A program made the position numbers and the translations under genes. A stretch of DNA of 30,778 nucleotides from positions 1 to 30,778 of the forward strand of contig JAWLGN010000028.1 in assembly GCA_041685075.1 (NCBI GenBank), given 5' to 3'. Below are positions 1 through 7,134 of this stretch, in pieces. The notes under the pieces were generated by a model. It worked only from the letters and a program-made list of their open reading frames with translations, did not search any database and was not told where the DNA came from. Numbering within the stretch: position 1 is the first letter of the stretch; each line of letters starts with the position of its first letter. This stretch comes from JAMCRM01 sp041685075 (GTDB lineage: Bacteria; Acidobacteriota; Terriglobia; Bryobacterales; Bryobacteraceae).

Positions 1-445
1 ATCGCCGCCGACGACTGGGGCAACCTGGCGGTTTATCAAAGCGACGACCATGGTCAGGCGTTGCTTCTGTTCAACAGCCGCGGGTTGCAGGTGGCGACCG
101 TTACGCCTCCCGGGCCGGTCCATTCCTTCGCCGTTCGACGGCAGGAGGTGGCCTGGATCGGCTGGGACGGGAGTGTCATGCGGGCGGCGCCCGGTTCCGA
201 TGCCGGCGTGCTGTTTCGAATGGATCCGGCAAGCGCGTTTGCGGTGCGTGCTTCCGGTGACTCGGGACCGGGGCGCACTTTCGCCTCTCGCCATAGGGGT
301 TCACAAAGGCATGCTGGTGATAGTAAGCGGCGACGGTGCGGTAGCCGCTTACACCTTAGAGGCATGGCGCGACAGAGCCGCCCGCGCTGCCGCGCACCGG
401 CCGGCGGCGGCATGGCGCGCGCCGGCACCCGCGGCAGAACGGTGA
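1..445 (+). pseudogene. 3' part of a probable beta-propeller protein with a frameshift
   Basis: The gene enters from the left edge in frame 1 and reads as blade-like sequence (AVYQSDDHG, LLLFNSRGLQVATV, VAWIGWDGSVMRA) up to about base 265. From there frame 1 turns into Arg-rich junk, while frame 2 continues with sensible sequence (GVHKGMLVIVSGDGAVAAY) to a TGA at 443-445. The switch is explained by one extra G in the GGGG run at 270-273. The repeated pattern of small hydrophobic strands with GDG or WDG turns fits a WD40- or PQQ-like propeller, but the family is not identified. It is either a real broken gene or a base-calling indel; the homopolymer makes an indel plausible. The start lies outside the window. 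Confidence 0.5.
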
Positions 446-523
446 GGGTGATCCGGCAGGGATGGCAGATTCCACGCGGGACCGGGATGGAGTTGTGCCG
501 GCCGACGTGCACCGGCGGCGCAC

Positions 524-991
524 CTATTTCTTAAACAGCCGGTCGAAGGCCGTGCGGGCGTCGTTGGGATTGCGCGGGGCTTCGACCGGAGCGGAGCCGG
601 CCGCCGCGGCGGCGGTACCGTCGCGCGCCACCGTCACCCGCGGGGTGAATAGCGGGCAGTCGTTGGCCTTGTCCTTCGGTGCGATGCGAGCCGGGATGGG
701 CTTGAGGCATTGGAACCGGGTAGAGGGTTCGAAGTGCGCGCACTGCTTGCAGCAGTGCAACTCCGCATTGCACTTCGGGCAGTTCCCGTTGAAATCGATC
801 CCGTTCGGCAGGGTGGTGGAGCAGTTAAAGCAGCGCGATGCAGTAACCGCCTGCACGAGGCGGGGCAGCCGGGGGCCGGTGACATCAATGGGCAGCCGGG
901 GACCCTTCTCCCGCGGTGCGTCACGGGGCCCACGCTCCGGCCGGTTCGAGTCCATGTAGCCGGGTTGTCTATACTTCCGTTCGCTGTCCAT
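524..991 (-). CDS. Cys-rich zinc-ribbon protein, function unknown
   Basis: A 155-residue soluble protein. After a charged, Arg/Pro-rich N-terminus there is a compact Cys-rich core with CFNC, CPKC and CCKQC clusters, then RFQC and DCPLF, about nine cysteines over roughly 60 residues, followed by PRVTVARD and a low-complexity Ala/Pro tail ending in FDRLFKK. CxxC pairs of this type usually bind zinc. I recall similar proteins in Acidobacteria annotated only as hypothetical, but cannot check this. The start is uncertain: the frame is open to 1060, and ATG at 991 or at 955 are both possible. The one at 991 has a TTGGAG about 12 bases upstream. The gene converges on the broken gene at 1-445. Confidence 0.7.
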   Translation of the reverse strand: MDSERKYRQPGYMDSNRPERGPRDAPREKGPRLPIDVTGPRLPRLVQAVTASRCFNCSTTLPNGIDFNGNCPKCNAELHCCKQCAHFEPSTRFQCLKPIPARIAPKDKANDCPLFTPRVTVARDGTAAAAAGSAPVEAPRNPNDARTAFDRLFKK

Positions 992-1060
992 GGGAATAAT
1001 GCACTCCAAGCAGTTGAGGGGCGAACCGTTTCGAAACCAGGGTACCCGGGTGTCGATCAA

Positions 1061-1392
1061 CCTGACGGCCGCCGCGTCAGACCGCAGTCAGAAACAACAC
1101 TGCGGCCCACGTAGATAACCAGGGAATTTGTGGAAACGCCGAGGCACCGGGCATGCCGGGCTTCGAAACCCGCCAATGCAGCAAATATATATGTACCACG
1201 GAATGGCACAAAAATGTAAAGCGAATCTTCCGCCCGGTGCCGGGCCCGAACCCCTGGGGGCGGTTTCCCCGCCCCTCCACCTTACCAGCACGTCGCGGTC
1301 CAAGGGGGCAGGGGACCCCTACCGGACATGTTGGTGCCTAACACCGATTGGACGTACGCGGGGCGATTCGGGTTCCGTTCCTCACGGACGGC
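1061..1392. other. Intergenic region between glgP and the zinc-ribbon gene
   Basis: No convincing gene is seen in these 332 bases. Short open frames here have atypical composition and no ribosome-binding site. The region holds an A/T-rich patch (1183-1192) that may be a promoter for the zinc-ribbon gene, and a G/C hairpin near 1257-1275 (GGGGCGG, 5-base loop, CCGCCCC) downstream of the glgP stop. The hairpin has no T-run and so is a weak terminator candidate. Confidence 0.5.
1184..1211 (-). promoter_or_regulatory. Possible sigma70-type promoter for the zinc-ribbon gene
   Basis: On the minus strand TTGTGC (1206-1211) is followed after 16 bases by TATATT (1184-1189), inside the only A/T-rich patch of this intergenic region. 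It points at the zinc-ribbon gene, with a leader of roughly 190 bases if the start is at 991. This is a sequence match only. Confidence 0.35.
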
Positions 1393-3936
1393 TCAGGCGT
1401 GGCTCCATTTCAGCAGGCTGGTACAGGGCCGGGTGAGAGGATCCTCGCAATGATTGGGGCTGACCCGGAGGGCGTAGCCCAGGCGGCCGGTGCGCTCGGG
1501 CACGATCTCCTTTCCGAAGGTGGCGACGGACCCGTTTTGCTGGAGGGGCGGGAGCACCAGCACCTCGGTATCTTCGAGGCTGCCGTCGGTGCCGACCCGG
1601 CCGACCACGACCTCGACACGGACGTCCTTGGCGGTGAGGCCGGCCAGGTCGATGCTGGCCCGCACAGGAACGGGGCGGCCGCTGGTGATGGAGCCGGGGG
1701 CGGGGCCGGTTTCGACGAAGCGCACGTGGTCCCAGACCTCGCGGACGCGGGCATTCCACTGGGCCCGCTGGCGCGCCAGGTCGAAGTTGCTGCGGCAGAC
1801 GCGCATCCAGGCGGAGTGTGAGGGTTCATACAACTCCCGCATGTACTCGCTGACCATGCGGCGGCAGTCGAAGGTGGGGCTGATGTACATGAGGGACTGC
1901 TTCATGCGGCGCATCCACTCGCTGGAGATGCCGTCCCGGTTCTCGTAGAACATGGGGACGATCTCGGTTTCGAGCAGGTAGTAGATGTTGCTGGCGTGCA
2001 GGCTGTCCTGGTCTTCGGAGTAGGGTTCGCGGTCGCCGATGGCCCAGCCGCCGGAGTTTTCGTAGGCCTCGTCCCACCAGCCGTCGAGGATGCTGAAGTT
2101 GAGGACGCCGTTGATGGCGGCCTTCATGCCGCTGGTACCGCAGGCTTCCTCGCCGCGCCTGGGGTTGTTGAGCCAGAGATCGACGCCCTGCACGAGTTCG
2201 CGGGCCACCTTCATGTCGTAGTCTTCGACGAAGACGACGTGCTTCCAGAGGTCGGGGTCGCGGGAGAGCTGGACGATGTCGCGGATGAGGGTCTTGCCGG
2301 GGTGGTCCTTGGGATGGGCCTTGCCGGCGATGACGATCTGGACGGGCATTTCGCGATTGCCGAGGATGCGCTTGAGGCGCTCGACGTCGCGGAAGAGCAG
2401 GGTGGCGCGCTTGTAGGTGGCGAAGCGGCGGGCGAAGCCGATGGTGAAGGCGTTGGGGTCCAGGACCTCGGAGGCGCGGCGGATTTCGGCGGCGGAGGAC
2501 TGGCGGCGGATGGCGGACTGCTGCTGGTGCGCGCGGACGAAGCTGACCAGGCGGCGCTTGCGGCGGCGGTGGGCTTCCAGGAGTTCCTCGTCGGGGATCT
2601 CGCGCACCTGCTCCCAGATTTCGGGCTCGGCGAAGCGCTCACGCCAGTCGGGCTGGAGGTACTGGTCGTAGAGGGCGGCGAGGTCGCCGTTGAGCCAACT
2701 GGGCAGGTGGACGCCGTTGGTGATGGAGGTGATGGGCACCTCCCAGACGGGAAGCTGGGGCCAGAGCACGTGCCACATCTCCTGGGAGACCTGGCGGTGC
2801 AGGCGGCTGACGGCGTTGCGGTGGGCCGAGACGTTGAGCGCCAGGATGGCCATGGAGAAGCGCTCGTCGCGGCTCTCGGAGGCGCGGCCGAGGGCCATCA
2901 ACTGCTCGAAGGAGATGCCCACGTGGCTACAGTACTCGTGGAAGTAGTGGTACATGAGGCCGGGGTCGAACAGGTCGATGCCGGCCGGCACGGAGGTGTG
3001 GGTGGTGAAGACGTTGGCGGTGCGGGAGGCTTCCAGGGCCTCTTCGAAAGTGAGGCGCTCCTCGTCGACCAGCATGCGGATGCGCTCGAGGGCAAGGAAG
3101 GCGGAGTGGCCCTCGTTGAGGTGGTAGACGGTGGGGTTGTAGCCCATGGCCTTGAGGGCGCGGACGCCTCCGATGCCGAGCACGATCTCCTGGCGGATGC
3201 GGGTGTCGTGGTCGCCGCCGTAGAGCGAATCGGTGATGGCGCGGTCCTGGGGGAGGGCGTTATCGGGGATGTTGGTATCGAGCAGGAAGAGCTTGACGCG
3301 CCCGACTTCCAGTTTCCAGACCTGGACGACGACGTGGCCGGTGGGGAGCTTGAGGCGCACCTTGAGGTCGGAGCCGTCGGCGTCCTGGACGGGGGTGATG
3401 GGGAGGGTGTAGAAGTCGTTGGTGGGGTAGCGCTCCTGCTGCCAGCCGTCGGGATTGAGGAGCTGGCGGAAGTAGCCCTGCTGGTAGAGGAGGCCGACGG
3501 CGACCAGCGGGAGATTGCAGTCGCTGGAGGACTTGAGGTGGTCGCCGGAGAGCACGCCGAGTCCGCCGGAGTAGGTGGGGAGGCACTCGGTGAGGCCGAA
3601 CTCGGCGGAGAAGTAGGCGATGAGGCCGCCTTCGGCGGTGGGCTGCTCGCGCTGCATGTGGGCGTCGAAGCGCTGGCAGGCCATGCGGTAGAGGGCCAGG
3701 TAACGCGGGTCGGAAGCCGCGCGTTCCAGGCTGGCTTGGGGGATGCGGCCGAGCATCAGGACGGGGTTGTAGCCGCACTCGCGCCACAGCGCCTGGTCCA
3801 GGCGGCGGAAAAGGCCGCGGATAATCGGTTCCCAGCTCCACAGAAGGTTGTAGGCAAGCTCCGGCATACGCGACAAAGCCGCCGGTATAGCCGGGCGCAC
3901 CAGAAATTCACGAATAGGCCGGATGTGATAAGGCAT
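1393..3936 (-). CDS. glgP: Alpha-glucan (glycogen) phosphorylase
   Basis: An 847-residue PLP enzyme that releases glucose 1-phosphate from the non-reducing ends of glycogen or maltodextrin; cytoplasmic. The N-terminus (LAYNLLWSWEP) is the DUF3417 extension typical of the bacterial/archaeal 'alpha-glucan phosphorylase' branch of GT35, about residues 10-120. The body carries SGGLGVLSGDHLKS, HLNEGHSAF, TNGVH, GFARRFATYKRA and EACGTSGMK, in which Lys605 is the expected Schiff-base lysine for PLP. A beta-rich C-terminal segment (about 745-830) follows the catalytic domain. The length is normal for this branch. No other glycogen gene is adjacent; upstream lies only the tandem-repeat region. ATG at 3936 has no strong Shine-Dalgarno sequence. 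Confidence 0.96.
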   Translation of the reverse strand: MPYHIRPIREFLVRPAIPAALSRMPELAYNLLWSWEPIIRGLFRRLDQALWRECGYNPVLMLGRIPQASLERAASDPRYLALYRMACQRFDAHMQREQPTAEGGLIAYFSAEFGLTECLPTYSGGLGVLSGDHLKSSSDCNLPLVAVGLLYQQGYFRQLLNPDGWQQERYPTNDFYTLPITPVQDADGSDLKVRLKLPTGHVVVQVWKLEVGRVKLFLLDTNIPDNALPQDRAITDSLYGGDHDTRIRQEIVLGIGGVRALKAMGYNPTVYHLNEGHSAFLALERIRMLVDEERLTFEEALEASRTANVFTTHTSVPAGIDLFDPGLMYHYFHEYCSHVGISFEQLMALGRASESRDERFSMAILALNVSAHRNAVSRLHRQVSQEMWHVLWPQLPVWEVPITSITNGVHLPSWLNGDLAALYDQYLQPDWRERFAEPEIWEQVREIPDEELLEAHRRRKRRLVSFVRAHQQQSAIRRQSSAAEIRRASEVLDPNAFTIGFARRFATYKRATLLFRDVERLKRILGNREMPVQIVIAGKAHPKDHPGKTLIRDIVQLSRDPDLWKHVVFVEDYDMKVARELVQGVDLWLNNPRRGEEACGTSGMKAAINGVLNFSILDGWWDEAYENSGGWAIGDREPYSEDQDSLHASNIYYLLETEIVPMFYENRDGISSEWMRRMKQSLMYISPTFDCRRMVSEYMRELYEPSHSAWMRVCRSNFDLARQRAQWNARVREVWDHVRFVETGPAPGSITSGRPVPVRASIDLAGLTAKDVRVEVVVGRVGTDGSLEDTEVLVLPPLQQNGSVATFGKEIVPERTGRLGYALRVSPNHCEDPLTRPCTSLLKWSHA

Positions 3937-3998
3937 AACTAAGTCATGCGATGAGTGCTATTTTTACGATACCACTGTACGCTCGCGTGGCAGCCTTT

Positions 3999-4560
3999 GG
4001 GGTGGCGTTTCGGGGCGAGGCGTCGCCGGGGTGGCGCGGCGGGCGGCGGGCAGCCGGGGGCGTTTTTGTGCGGGGCAGCCGCGGGTGCGCCGTGCGGCGG
4101 GTAGCCTGGGGGCGTTTCGGCCGGGCGTGCCGGGGTCGTGTGGGCGCGAGGGGCAGCCGAGGGGCGTTTTGCGCAGGGCCGCCGCGGACGTCGCACGCGG
4201 CGGGCGGCCGCGGGGCGTTTAGCGCGGGGCAGCCGCCGGTGTGGCACGCGGCGAGCGGCGGGGGGCGTTTCGGGCGGAGGCCGTGCCGGGGTCGTGTGGG
4301 CGCGACGCGCAGCCGGGGGCGGTTTTGTGCGGGGCAGCCGCGGGTGTGCCGTGCGGCGGGCAGCCGCGGGGCGTCTCGGCCGGGCGTGCCGGGGTCGTGT
4401 GGGCGCGACGCGCAGCCGGGGGCGGTTTTGTGCGGGGCAGCCGCGGGTGTGCCGTGCGGCGGGCGGCCGCGGGGCGTCTCGGCCGGGCGTGCCGAGGTCG
4501 TGTGGCGCGGGGGCGTTTCGCGCGGGGCAGCCGCGGGCGGCGTGCCGGCGGCGGGCTGGC
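3999..4560. repeat. GC-rich tandem repeat, about 11 units of about 50 bp with a 103-bp higher-order period
   Basis: The stretch consists of degenerate units of 49-56 bases, most starting with GGGGCGTTT or GGGGCGGTTT. Two subtypes alternate. One contains GTGCGGGGCAGCCGCGGG and the other GTGCCGGGGTCGTGTGGG. Together they form a 103-base higher-order unit: the second subtype begins at 4283, 4386 and 4489. The copies 4283-4385 and 4386-4488 are almost identical. An earlier pair is spaced 156 bases (4127 to 4283), which equals three units. All frames are open for long distances because the DNA almost lacks TA, but 103 is not a multiple of three, so one frame cannot encode a repeated peptide. It lies between divergent genes and is best taken as non-coding. 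Confidence 0.85.
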
Positions 4561-4567
4561 TGCGTGC

Positions 4568-4573
4568 TAGGAT
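4568..4573 (+). promoter_or_regulatory. Extended -10 box (TGC TAGGAT) next to a start codon
   Basis: TAGGAT is preceded by TGC and lies 9 bases before the ATG at 4583. With normal spacing, transcription would begin only a few bases before the start codon. It is also the first non-repeat sequence after the tandem array. Confidence 0.45.
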
Positions 4574-4582
4574 CAAGGCGTA

Positions 4583-4993
4583 ATGGCGTTAGGAGAACTG
4601 GCCAAACAGCTTGCCGGACAGGCGATCGGGAATCCGGCCAAAGAGGTCATGGACGCGCTGCGGCCGGGGGAGGCCGCCGGGCAGCACGGGGCGGCCGCCG
4701 AGAGCCCGGGCGCGGTCATCCTGGGACAGTTGCAGGCCATGCAGAAGGCCCTCCGGGAGGACCAGGAGCTGGCGGTCTACGTCCAGAGCGGGACCGAGAT
4801 GGTGCGGGTTTACGAATGTTTTCTGCCGTCGGGGCAGGTGATCGTGCTGAGCGGCACCGATCGGGAGAAAAACATCACCCGCGTGGTGGCTCCGGCCGGG
4901 GGAGTGCAGTTGACCTGCAAAGTAATGAAGGTACAGGCGGGGGCGAAGGCCGCGCGGGTGGCGTTCAAGGCTCCCAGGCAGAAACCGGAATAG
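4583..4993 (+). CDS. Conserved-looking small protein of unknown function
   Basis: A 136-residue soluble protein with no signal peptide or membrane segment. The N-terminal half (MALGELAKQLAGQAIGNPAKEVMDAL) looks helical. It is followed by an Ala/Gly-rich linker and a C-terminal half predicted to be beta-rich, with RVYECFLPSGQVIVLSG and GGVQLTCKVMKVQ. I do not recognise the family. The product is believable because of its start context (AAGG a few bases upstream, -10 box at 4568) and ordinary composition, unlike the repeat before it. It is followed by a separately promoted gene at 5033. Confidence 0.65.
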   Translation: MALGELAKQLAGQAIGNPAKEVMDALRPGEAAGQHGAAAESPGAVILGQLQAMQKALREDQELAVYVQSGTEMVRVYECFLPSGQVIVLSGTDREKNITRVVAPAGGVQLTCKVMKVQAGAKAARVAFKAPRQKPE

Positions 4994-5015
4994 ACGGCGG
5001 AGAGCCGGGCCGCGG

Positions 5016-5021
5016 TAGAAT
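5016..5021 (+). promoter_or_regulatory. -10 box TAGAAT close to the start of the MBL-fold gene
   Basis: TAGAAT ends 11 bases before the ATG at 5033, and no Shine-Dalgarno sequence lies between them. The expected transcript would have a leader of only about 4-5 bases. Confidence 0.45.
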
Positions 5022-5032
5022 ATTCACCCTAT

Positions 5033-5743
5033 ATGAGATTCGAGGCCGTTCTGCTAGCAACCTGCAGCCTCCTGGCCGCCGCCGGGAGCGACGAGTTTTC
5101 CACCGGGGCCGGAACGGTGCGGATCACCCCGATCCAGCACGCCAGCGTGATGCTGCAGGCCGCCGGGAAGATCATCTACATCGATCCCGCCGAGGGCAGC
5201 TACGAGCAGCGGCCGGCGGCGGACCTGATCCTGATTACAGATATCCACGGAGACCACTTTTCGCCGAAGGTGCTGAGCAGGCTGCGGCGGCCCGATACGG
5301 CGGTATTCGGGCCGGCGGCCGTGGCGGAGAAGCTCGAGGGCGCCACCGTGATCCGGAACGGCGAGACCCGGAGGTGGGGCGCCTGGACGATCGAGGCGGT
5401 CCCCATGTACAACCTGAAGCGCGGGCCGGGGCCGGGACGCGTGTACCACGAGAAAGGCCGCGGCAACGGCTACATCCTCACTTTCGGGAACACGCGGTTT
5501 TACTTCGCCGGGGATACCGAGGGCATCCCGGAGATGCGGAAACTGCGGAGCATCGACGTGGCCTTCGTGCCGATGAACCTGCCTTACACCATGACTCCGG
5601 AGGAGGCCGCCGACGCGGTGCGGGACTTCCGGCCGAGGGTGGTCTACCCCTATCACTATCGCGGCTCGGATTTGACGGCTTTCCAGAGAGGCCTGGCGGG
5701 GACGGAGGTAGAGGTGCGGATACGGGACTGGTACGGTAAGTGA
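5033..5743 (+). CDS. Exported metallo-beta-lactamase-fold hydrolase (UlaG-like)
   Basis: 236 residues. A short hydrophobic N-terminus (about residues 4-18, AVLLATCSLLAAAG) looks like a signal peptide. The body has the MBL-fold order: IQHASVMLQ, IIYIDPAEG, then ITDIHGDHF with metal ligands His72, Asp74 and His75, then NGYILTFGNTRFYFAGDTEG (second-site Asp) and a late YPYHYRGSD His. The first His of the classical HxHxDH motif is Asp70. The hydrophobic layout resembles UlaG-like beta-lactamase-superfamily proteins that act on small phosphorylated or lactone substrates, but the substrate is unknown. It has its own -10 box, so it is probably transcribed separately from the preceding gene. Confidence 0.85.
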   Translation: MRFEAVLLATCSLLAAAGSDEFSTGAGTVRITPIQHASVMLQAAGKIIYIDPAEGSYEQRPAADLILITDIHGDHFSPKVLSRLRRPDTAVFGPAAVAEKLEGATVIRNGETRRWGAWTIEAVPMYNLKRGPGPGRVYHEKGRGNGYILTFGNTRFYFAGDTEGIPEMRKLRSIDVAFVPMNLPYTMTPEEAADAVRDFRPRVVYPYHYRGSDLTAFQRGLAGTEVEVRIRDWYGK

Positions 5744-5744
5744 G

Positions 5745-6038
5745 TTACTTGGGAGTATCCTGGAGGATATACACCTTTTCCTCCGGTTGCACGAGTTTCA
5801 GACGCTGGCGGATTTCGAGTTCCTGGAGAGTAGGGCTGCCGCGAAGACGTTCGATGCGTTCGCGCTTGAGTTCGATTTCGCGCGCCAGCGCTGCGTTGCG
5901 CTCCTCCAGTTGCTGAATCTGGCGGCGTTTCTCAGCCAGGCCGGGGATGCCCTGCGGGCCGCGCAACGTGAAAACAGCATAACCGATGGCCAGTAAGAAG
6001 GCGATCGTGTAAGCGATTTTCGTCCAAGAAGGTCGCAT
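5745..6038 (-). CDS. FtsB/DivIC-like septum formation protein
   Basis: A 97-residue bitopic membrane protein: a short cytoplasmic N-terminus, one transmembrane segment (about residues 8-25, IAYTIAFLLAIGYAVFTL), then a long coiled coil rich in Glu, Arg and Leu (about 35-68), ending in a short region (RLKLVQPEEKVYIL) typical of the FtsB/DivIC family. Members link FtsL and FtsQ/DivIB in the divisome. An in-frame ATG nine codons upstream is possible, but the shorter start gives the usual family layout. It is divergent from cutA and converges on the MBL gene, with one base between the two stop codons. Confidence 0.85.
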   Translation of the reverse strand: MRPSWTKIAYTIAFLLAIGYAVFTLRGPQGIPGLAEKRRQIQQLEERNAALAREIELKRERIERLRGSPTLQELEIRQRLKLVQPEEKVYILQDTPK

Positions 6039-6098
6039 GAGATGCCCGGAAAACAATGGTACCATCGGTTGCAAATATGCTGGGATTAAATTTGGTTT

Positions 6099-6437
6099 AT
6101 GACAGATAGGATTGTCGTGCTGAGCACCTGCGGGTCGGCGAAGGAGGCGGAGCGGCTGGCGCGCCACCTGGTGGAGACGCGGGTGGCGGCGTGCGTGAAT
6201 ATCCTGCCGGGCGCGCGGAGCATCTACCGGTGGGAGGGGAAAGTGGAAGAGGCCGGTGAGCACCTGCTGCTGATCAAATCCGTGCGGGAACGATTTTCGG
6301 CGCTGCGGGCGGAAATCGAAAGAATGCATTCCTACGAGGTGCCGGAGATTCTGGCGCTGCCGGTAGTGGACGGGAGCGAGGCCTACCTGGCATGGATGGG
6401 CGCCGAAACCGGCGATGCGGGCGGGACAGGTGAGTAA
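6099..6437 (+). CDS. cutA: CutA1 divalent-ion tolerance protein
   Basis: 112 residues, the normal size for this trimeric ferredoxin-fold protein, which resembles PII signalling proteins. Family motifs are intact: LSTCGSAKEAERLARHLVE, RVAACVNILPGARSIYRW, EHLLLIKS, and HSYEVPEILALPV followed by YLAWM. The family is linked to copper tolerance in E. coli, but its general function is unsettled. The 3' end overlaps an in-frame ATG of the next gene's frame at 6415. The region upstream also serves the divergent FtsB-like gene. Confidence 0.95.
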   Translation: MTDRIVVLSTCGSAKEAERLARHLVETRVAACVNILPGARSIYRWEGKVEEAGEHLLLIKSVRERFSALRAEIERMHSYEVPEILALPVVDGSEAYLAWMGAETGDAGGTGE

Positions 6438-6458
6438 GGCCGCCGAAAATGTGTGTGA

Positions 6459-6464
6459 TATAAT
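6459..6464 (+). promoter_or_regulatory. Consensus TATAAT with extended TGA, between cutA and the HAD gene
   Basis: TATAAT preceded by TGA lies just after the cutA stop codon. It falls inside the longest open frame of the HAD gene, which argues that translation of that gene begins downstream of it. No good -35 box is seen, as is usual for extended -10 promoters. Confidence 0.5.
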
Positions 6465-6492
6465 ACTCTCCCCAACGGCCCCGGGCCTGGCG

Positions 6493-7134
6493 TTGGTCTT
6501 CGATATGGACGGCGTCATCATCCACTCCAACCCCGTACATGCCCGAGCCTGGCAGATCTACAACAGCCGTTTCGGGATCGAGACGGATGAGGCGATGCTG
6601 GCGCGCATGTACGGCAAGCGCAACGACGAGATCGTGCGGGATTACTTCGGCGCGGGATTGAGCGAGGAGGAAGTGGCGGCGCACGGAGCGGCCAAGGAGC
6701 GGCTCTACAGGGAGCTGATGGCGCCGCTGGTGGAGGAGGCGCTGGTGCCCGGAGTGCGGGCGTTTCTGGCGCGGCACGCGGAAGCTCGCAAGGCGGTGGC
6801 GACCAACGCCGAGCCGGCGAACGTGGAGTTTGTCCTGGAGGCCAGCGGACTGGGGCCGTATTTCCAGGCGGTGGTGGACGGCCACAAGGTGAGGCGGCCC
6901 AAGCCCAGCCCGGACATCTACCTCAAGGCCGCGGCGGCCATCGGGGCGGCGCCGTCCGACTGCGTCGTATTCGAGGACTCGTTGGCAGGGGTGGAGGCCG
7001 CGCGCGCGGCGGGGATGCGGACCGTGGGGCTGCGGACAACCCACCGTGAGCTGCCCTGCGTGGACCTGACCATAGACGATTTTCAGAGCGCGGAACTGGA
7101 GGCATGGCTTCAGTCGCAGCAGCGGCAATCCTGA
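6493..7134 (+). CDS. HAD-family phosphatase, beta-phosphoglucomutase-like
   Basis: A haloacid dehalogenase superfamily protein of subclass I. Motif I is FDMDGVIIHSNP, with the first Asp as nucleophile and the second as acid/base. Motif II is VATNAEP. The Lys of motif III is in KVRRPKPSPDIY. Motif IV is VVFEDSLAGVEAARAAGM. A helical cap domain lies between motifs I and II. This pattern is that of beta-phosphoglucomutase or phosphoglycolate/sugar-phosphate phosphatases; the substrate cannot be told. The start is unclear. The frame is open to an ATG at 6415 that overlaps cutA, but the TATAAT at 6459-6464 and the motif I position favour a start such as TTG at 6493, giving 213 residues. The 3' end overlaps the next gene by 31 bases. 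Confidence 0.85.
   Translation: MVFDMDGVIIHSNPVHARAWQIYNSRFGIETDEAMLARMYGKRNDEIVRDYFGAGLSEEEVAAHGAAKERLYRELMAPLVEEALVPGVRAFLARHAEARKAVATNAEPANVEFVLEASGLGPYFQAVVDGHKVRRPKPSPDIYLKAAAAIGAAPSDCVVFEDSLAGVEAARAAGMRTVGLRTTHRELPCVDLTIDDFQSAELEAWLQSQQRQS

Noticed and set aside
1077..1280. 67-codon minus-strand frame upstream of the zinc-ribbon gene
   Set aside because: It has no ribosome-binding site, and its composition differs from neighbouring genes; the region contains the promoter-like patch.
1996..3942. 648-codon plus-strand open frame opposite glgP
   Set aside because: It is a mirror frame of a high-GC gene, with Val/Gly/Ala/Glu-biased composition and no motifs, whereas the minus strand encodes a complete phosphorylase.
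3999..4560. CRISPR-like or coding interpretation of the GC repeat
   Set aside because: Units are contiguous and degenerate without unique spacers, no cas genes are present, and the 103-base period breaks the frame at each copy.
4138..5739. 533-codon plus-strand open frame across the repeat and two genes
   Set aside because: It reads Arg/Gly-rich sequence out of frame through the hypothetical and MBL-fold genes.
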